From Xiphias gladius (lineage: Eukaryota > Chordata > Actinopteri > Istiophoriformes > Xiphiidae): a stretch of DNA of 64,000 bases. The position numbers and the translations under genes were made by a program. Positions 57,841 through 64,000 of this stretch are shown piece after piece. The notes beneath the pieces were generated by a model. That model saw only the letters and a list, made by a program, of their open reading frames with translations. It was not told where the DNA came from and searched no databases. The stretch is from the NCBI RefSeq assembly GCF_016859285.1, contig NC_053420.1:24906045-24970044 (forward strand), in the 5' to 3' direction. Position 1 is the first letter of the stretch; every line of letters begins with the position of its first letter.

Positions 57841-60800
57841 CTGTGTCAGTTTGTGGTCATGAAAGCCCCACCGAGAGAGGAAGCTCAGCTGTCAGGAGTT
57901 GTCAGGCACTGGGCCTCTCTTTTTCTCTCTCCTTGCTGATCCTGTTGTACTTAACCTCACCCCCCAACCTTCATACTTTCCTCCCATCCTCCTCTTTTCT
58001 GCCCCCCAACAGGGGTTGGCAGGGTTCGAGGTAGAGGTGGAGGCACTGCTCGTTATTAGAAGCATGTTGGACAGAGATAAGGAAATATGGCACAGAACCC
58101 ACCCCCTTCCCCCTTCTGGGCTTAACATATGACGAACACACACACATGCTGCGAACAAGGTCAGGACATTCATTGTGTGGTGTAATGTTTAGAGCTGTTC
58201 ATGTGATCCATATTATAAACAGGGCTTTGACCTCGCTTCACCCATGGATTCAGCACTTCTCGCCTACTCACCTCCATTCTTGTCTTCTTGCACTCTATCC
58301 ACAGCTCTGTCTCACCCCATGCAGGGTGTTACCCATGCTACATTAGCTGCTCACATGCAGAATGACACAGAACAAGCATTCATCAAGCTCTCTCTGCAAA
58401 GCATGCCCCACGTTTGGTGGGGGTGAATTCATTTCTGTGTGTTCGTGCCGACACTGCCAGACTGGTGTGGTGCGGTGTGACATGGACGTAAGTGGAGGAT
58501 GTGAGGCTGGAAGCGTCTGTGGCGCCTCAACTCTGCTTGCCGTTGGGCGATGTCGGGGTGGGATAGGGGTTGTTGGGGAAGGGAGAGTGGGGGGGTGTCT
58601 GAGCTAGTGATTACAGCGCAGCTCGGATGGCTCCTCAGGCTCTGCTTGAGCGAGACAAACTCAGATCGTATTACAGTGCTGGAAAAGACTTGTATGATCG
58701 GAAGGAAGACGGTGAGTGAGGACAACAACTACTGTTCTAACAGGAGACATACACATATTTAAACAGAGTAATACATAAACTACAACCCACTTGTCCACAT
58801 TTGCCAGGTTCATTGAGAAATACTTAATCACTTCACTTCACTCAAAGGGCAACCTGTTCCAGCTGGTGTTATGTCTTTCTTTCTCTCTCTGGCCAACTAA
58901 TTAATCTCTCTTTACTCCCATTATCTTTGATAAACTTTACCACAATTATCAGTTCTGTATGGTACTATCTCCTCTGGCTCATCTCATTATCACCAGCCCA
59001 AGTGGAAGTGCCAGAAAGAACTGGAGGTGTGAGAGTGGCATGTAGGGCCAGCGGAGCAGCTGATAGGATGCAGGCCTGCTGTTGGATAAGCACTTGTTTC
59101 TGCCGGAGCCCTGAGAAGTCAAACTGATCCATAGGTATCTCTTTTAATCAGGCCCAGACTCCACAAGCCTGGCTGTACCCTTACCAAGTTACCAAGCACC
59201 TTGCACCATAAAATGTCAGTAGTATAAAAAACAAACAAACAAAAAAAAAAAAAAAAGTAGCATCACTTAGGGTCAGCAACATACTGTATGTACAGTATTC
59301 AATTTTAGCAGTTCTTAGTTTTAGCAACAATCTCACTTTCTGTTTGAATGAATATAATACAGAGGCTTATTGGTTCACCATAGGGGAGTAAATGATGGAC
59401 AAGAAGCGTTGCAAGTGCAGTTATATTCTTTTGATGGCCAGAAAAACTCTTAGCAGTTTAAGGGACACTAGGTAAATTCTGAAAGAAAAATAGCACATTT
59501 ATTCTCTTACAAATGAAAAGTTGGATTCATAAGAAATAAGATGCAGCCTTGCTGAATTCAATGCAGTCAGAGAATTTGCCTCTTCTGTCTTACTTGGTCT
59601 GGTATGTCCAGTAGCTCATGGTGGCTAATGTTAGCATGTGAGATTTCTGAATTTGCAACTGTTTTCTACTTGGGCTACAGTATGTTTTAGCATTTAGCTT
59701 TGACTTATAACTGTGGCCACAGTGCCCAAAGCTCGGCAAAAGTTACGTAGCTTCACTTTTAAGGCATAATTCTTTGCTACACCCACCCATGTTCCTTTTC
59801 ATCAACAGCCTGCATCCGTGACTCGACCGTGGTACACTTGCTCTCAAAAAACAACGATTTCACAGTGACAAAGGGACATCTTTACAAGTACGTTGTTTTA
59901 AGACTCTGCAATGTGCCCAGTCTTACTGGCTGGACCGGCTGAATTCCTCAGCACTCATTTGACTGATCAAGTTGCTCAGCTTGTTAGAAGTTATTGGCAG
60001 CTTTGCAGCCAGTTGAACTGCTTTTATTCCTTATTTCTTTGTTATTCTTTATCCTTTGTCCAGGATTGTAACATATGAGTTGCTATTTGGAGATTTTGTT
60101 TTACTCCTACATTTATTCTCCAATTATTGTCATTTGGATAAAATTTAAACCTCCAACACATCGTCAATGTAAACAATACCTTCAATTGTGCCCTTCCTCA
60201 CTCTGTTGCGGCATCAGGTGCTCAAATCTCCTTCAATCAAGGCAGGGCTTTGCACAGGTATCCGATCTGTATGGAAATTCTTTGTATATGACTCTAATAC
60301 TACTATTATTAATGACTGTTGCTCTGAGCTCCTGTTTAATCCTGTTTGTCCTACTTCCCAGGCAGCTTGGGGTGTAATACACAAACAATGTTAATACACC
60401 AAAGAGGAACACATTTGCATGCAGCAGGTTTTTTGACCATGTATTTTTGACCCCCCCTTCAACTAAAGTCTATCACTGACAGTCTTAATTGGTTGCATTT
60501 ACTGTGTCGCCCTGCAAATCACTCTGTCTTAACATGGACTGTTACTCTTCTGACTGTCTCTCAGACCTGTCCATGTTATCTGAATGGGTTATTGGTACAG
60601 GAAAAAGCCACAGGAGAGAATGTGTGATGGGTTTCTAGGGTCTGGTCATTTCTTCTAAGAGCCTGAGTAAATATAGGTTGAATCTGAGGCCTATCTGAAG
60701 TCACAGCACTGACACTCCCCAGGCCCAGATAGACCCATGTAGGACAGGACTCTGACATGCCAGACAGACACAGTTAGGGCCACTCATGTGTAAAATGCTT

Positions 60801-61189
60801 GGCTTGGGTATTGGAATCAATTTAATAAGGAAAAATGTACATGAAATAATATTAATGCATGATCATGGCCCATGACAAAATAATTAGCTATTAAAATTGC
60901 TATTTATGATTCTCTATAAAGTATTATATTCTAAATGGGGTGTCCCTGAGTGCTCACAACTGTCATATATCATTTCAGATGTATGGAGCTCATGAATTAA
61001 ATGGTACTACCCCACTTTCTTTAAATGTAATTAATCATGCTTTTACAATTGCTTGCTTTAGACAGCAAGCATATAGCCAAAACAGTGAGCCAAAACAACA
61101 TTGTGAACCTTTACTTAGTATTGTAATTTTTTTCACTTAAACCTCAAAAAGTATAACTAATGTTGTTTTATTGCACAGTATTTGTTATG

Positions 61190-61222
61190 TACAGTGTTGT
61201 CCAAAGGTTTTAGACCAATTTC
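61190..61222. mobile_element. solo Tc1/mariner-like terminal repeat fragment
   Basis: Starting at a TA, TACAGTGTTGTCCAAAGGTT then TTAGACCA resembles the ends of fish Tc1-like elements (TACAGTGCTGTGCAAAAGTTTTAGGC type). No opposite end was found within 1 kb, so this is probably a decayed remnant. Confidence 0.35.
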
Positions 61223-62097
61223 GCATTCAAGTCAAACTGAAAGTGGATATTTTGTGGAGAAATCATTGACATGAGTAGAATGTATTTATATAGCTAGCTG
61301 AGTTACTAATTACTAGTAATCACTTTATAGCATGCTTTTAAAATTATCTGTATCACACTCTGTCTGACTCAATTATATCCTAGATACCCATTTATATAAA
61401 TGTAGGGGCACATTTTTAAAAGTAACTACATTAATGATCTGGCTTTGTAGCTGAAATCAAGAAAATTAGCCAATTATCTTAGTCACCGTTAATCTGGCAG
61501 AATTTAGCTAGCTACCCACCAAGATAGCTACAGTAGCTAGCCAAATAGGCAGAGAGTGAGACTGACTTACAAGCAGGATTTCATGGACATTCATAAAACT
61601 AGGTATGTGTATAAAAACCACTTACATGTAACTGTGCTCGGGGCTGAGGCGCAAATATATAGTCGCTGTATTCAAGAATATCTTGTTGATTTCTTCTTCT
61701 TGTTATACCTTAAACTAATTAGGATTACGTTTCTGAACACAAATTTGATGATGTAACTAGAACACATTTTTTTTTACATGATGCTCAACTCAAGCCAACA
61801 TGGTCTTCAGACCACGAAAACAAGAGGAGTCTTTGCCTGGTTGTGATTAAAGTTGAGTTGAGGTCTGATAAGGTGGAACTGTTTTTATGGCACTTCTGAG
61901 GAATCCCTTGACGTCAGAGTTGCACGACAGAATTTGGAGAGTGAGATTTGACTGAACATACTTTGGACGTGCATGTGAAAGTGAGACAGAGTGAGAGAGA
62001 GGCCTTTGGTGACTCAGCACAAAAGGGTCTGCTGGGCCTGTAGGACCTCGTTCATCAAGCTGTCACCCGGCTCTGTTTTTGCTCCTCTCTTGTATGA

Positions 62098-62370
62098 TTC
62101 ACAAGGAGAACACGAAAAGGAGAAAAAGATAGAGAGAAAACGAAGAGATGTTAGAGATGGGGAAGAAGGGAGGGAGAGAGAAACAATGGCATGTGAGGAG
62201 AAACAGAACCACGGGCACTGAAGCAGGGAAGAAAGGGAGAAAGAGATAAAAATACACAAGTGACAAGCAGAAAGGTTGAGTAAATAAATGTGTGAGTGAG
62301 ATCACAAACAGAGAGGAGGGAGATAGTGGAAGATAAACAGTGGCAAAGTGAAGAGAAAAGAGGGGGACCA
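62098..62370. repeat. purine-rich (GA-biased) low-complexity run
   Basis: About 270 bases are strongly purine-biased on the plus strand, with many GAGA/GGGA/GAAA words and few pyrimidines. No coding signal was seen. Confidence 0.7.
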
Positions 62371-63732
62371 GAGCTGCCTCACTACAGTAACAACCAGTAA
62401 ACACCGCAACAGCACAGACATCAATTCTGGTGAACACAAGTGTGTTTAAAAATCTGTGACAAGATTCAGCTATAAAAATTGCAACTTGTCCCTTGTGTTG
62501 TTATCTTCTACAGCCTGTCCTAACACACTGCATGGCTTCCATCAAGCTTTTTAACGTACTTGCTATAAAGCCATGTCACATTCTTTAACACAGCTCCAAC
62601 TCTGCTGTCATCACGGAAAAACCAAAAACTTATATTTCAGAATCAGAGAAACTTTAGGCTGATTTAATATGTCAAAACCCTTTTACCGAATCTAATAAAT
62701 GGGCATTCCATCAATATAAACAAAGCAAAGCCACTGTATTAATCACACTCACTCATAATATCTTCTGTGGCTCTGGAGGGAGCTACCCAATGTTTGAAAA
62801 AAATAGTTTGGGCTTAGCTAAGCCTGCACTACAAACTAAAGGTTTGAAGTTCAAAAAGATGCTATAAAACATCAGAAAACCAACATGATAGGTAAAAGGG
62901 CAGGGTGTCCAGGACATGAAGTGCAAAATTTCATGAGTAAATAAAGGCTGAATGGATTTCAATCAAAACAAAGCAGCACAAAGACATCTATTGAACTCAA
63001 GGCCATATTGTAAATCATGACTGGGTGGATAAATTACACCCTGGGTAAAAACAAAAAGATTATGGATGTGTTTTTGTTTCTAAAAACCTTGCTTGGTTTT
63101 GTTCCCTGGGCCTAAGTGGGGTTTAGAAGTGACACATCTTCTAAAGTAGCTGATGTAAGCACAAACATGCAGAGACGCGGCTGGGAGACTGAGCAAGCTG
63201 AGCTTGTTTGGCAGGGTGAAGAAAAAAAAAAAAAAAGCTGTTATTTGCAGCTCTGGGTAATGGGGTTTCAACCACTTTTCAGTTTTTTTTTCTCTTACCA
63301 AAACCTCTCAGCAGGAGAGGACGAACGCAAGTGTGTTGGCTGAGGGAACACCCAGCACCCCTGGCAGGTGGTGTTGTTGTGGCTTGATAAAAGTCTGGGC
63401 CCCCACAGCACTGCCTTGATAACAAGCACACACACATGTAACTCAACCCTCTCACCCCATAGGGTTTTCCACAGTATCATCACAGCAGGCTCCGCATTTC
63501 AGTTCTGTTGCGAGTACGGTGACACTGCAGTAACACATACGGTAAACATAATTGGCTCAAATGGTGGCATTTTGAACTCTGTGTGTGACAGGATTATGTG
63601 CTCTTTGATTGTTAAAATGAAAATAAAAGTCAAAGAAGAACTCAGGAGGCATCTAAGTACAAATTCTTTATTTTTTTTTTTATTTAATTTTTTTGGTATG
63701 GCTTCTTGGGACTGTAAAAGACATTTTCAATG

Positions 63733-63760
<28 letters not shown>
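63733..63760. repeat. poly-A run
   Basis: About 28 consecutive A residues. This could be the tail of a retroposed sequence, but the flanking DNA shows no recognisable retroelement. Confidence 0.8.
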
Positions 63761-63763
<3 letters not shown>

Positions 63764-64000
63764 CTAGAGAATTTCCGATACATCCAGTCAAGGATCTACA
63801 AGTGAGCATCTACTGTAGTTCCATGCACCTGGGCAAATCCACTGACATGGTGACAAGACAAAACAAAATGAATACGACACCTGTGGATTTGCAGGTTAAA
63901 GGACATCAGTGCCACAACTAGTCATAGTAACAAAAAAAAAAAAAAAAAGCTATTTTTAACTTAGTACCTCTTATAAATACCAACATATAAATATTGTAAA

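Larger units (their letters stand above)
49641..64000. other. gene-poor stretch downstream of TADA3
   Basis: No recognisable protein gene in 14 kb. It contains microsatellites (52473-52550, 57472-57524, 57782-57839), nested and foldback repeats (53320-54350, 56015-56845), a long purine-rich run (62098-62370) and a poly-A run (63733-63760). Short open segments with plausible splice sites occur at 51523-51572, 51911-52029 and 59817-59888, but their translations match no family I know. It may be the long intron(s) of a gene whose recognisable exons lie outside the window. Confidence 0.5.

Noticed and set aside
58655-58711. Possible short exon (VLEKTCMIGRKT) with a GTGAGT donor
   Set aside because: Only 12 codons, no partner exon and no homology; such matches are expected by chance in 14 kb.

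Overview
This is a vertebrate nuclear DNA window, almost certainly from a ray-finned fish of the percomorph type. The genes are split by GT-AG introns, encode vertebrate-specific proteins with close human counterparts, and are compact. The non-coding DNA is full of long (GT)n/(CA)n microsatellites and interspersed repeats that I recognise by type from percomorph fish genomes. The species call is inference from memory, not a database search.

Layout: (1) 282-5312, plus strand: the last seven exons of DNAH1 (inner-arm axonemal dynein heavy chain 1); the rest lies upstream of the window. (2) 6278-20795, plus: complete 10-exon MAPKAPK3 (MK3 kinase, 410 residues), with a long repeat-rich first intron holding a recent 747-bp tandem duplication and a hAT-type element with an intact 8-bp target-site duplication. 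(3) 30356-36878, plus: complete 14-exon PFKFB4 (6-phosphofructo-2-kinase/fructose-2,6-bisphosphatase, 474 residues). A GC-rich segment near 25 kb holds a candidate distal alternative first exon. (4) 41323-43581, minus: complete ARPC4 (Arp2/3 subunit 4, 168 residues). (5) 44607-49307, plus: complete TADA3 (SAGA/ATAC adaptor, 431 residues), head-to-head with ARPC4 across about 1 kb. (6) 49.6-64 kb: no recognisable gene; repeats, microsatellites and a few weak exon-like segments.

The genes do not form a pathway. They are unrelated housekeeping, signalling and ciliary genes whose human counterparts I place on chromosome arm 3p, so the window is best read as a conserved but rearranged synteny block. 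Every exon junction was placed by hand from GT/AG signals, reading-phase continuity and remembered protein homology; for the four complete genes the summed coding lengths are multiples of three and end in a stop.

I found no new multi-gene system. The best leads are regulatory or structural: a (TG)n tract directly against the 3' splice site of MAPKAPK3 exon 3, a stop-free 108-bp intron inside the kinase catalytic loop, the phase-compatible alternative PFKFB4 first exon, and the near-identical tandem duplication.
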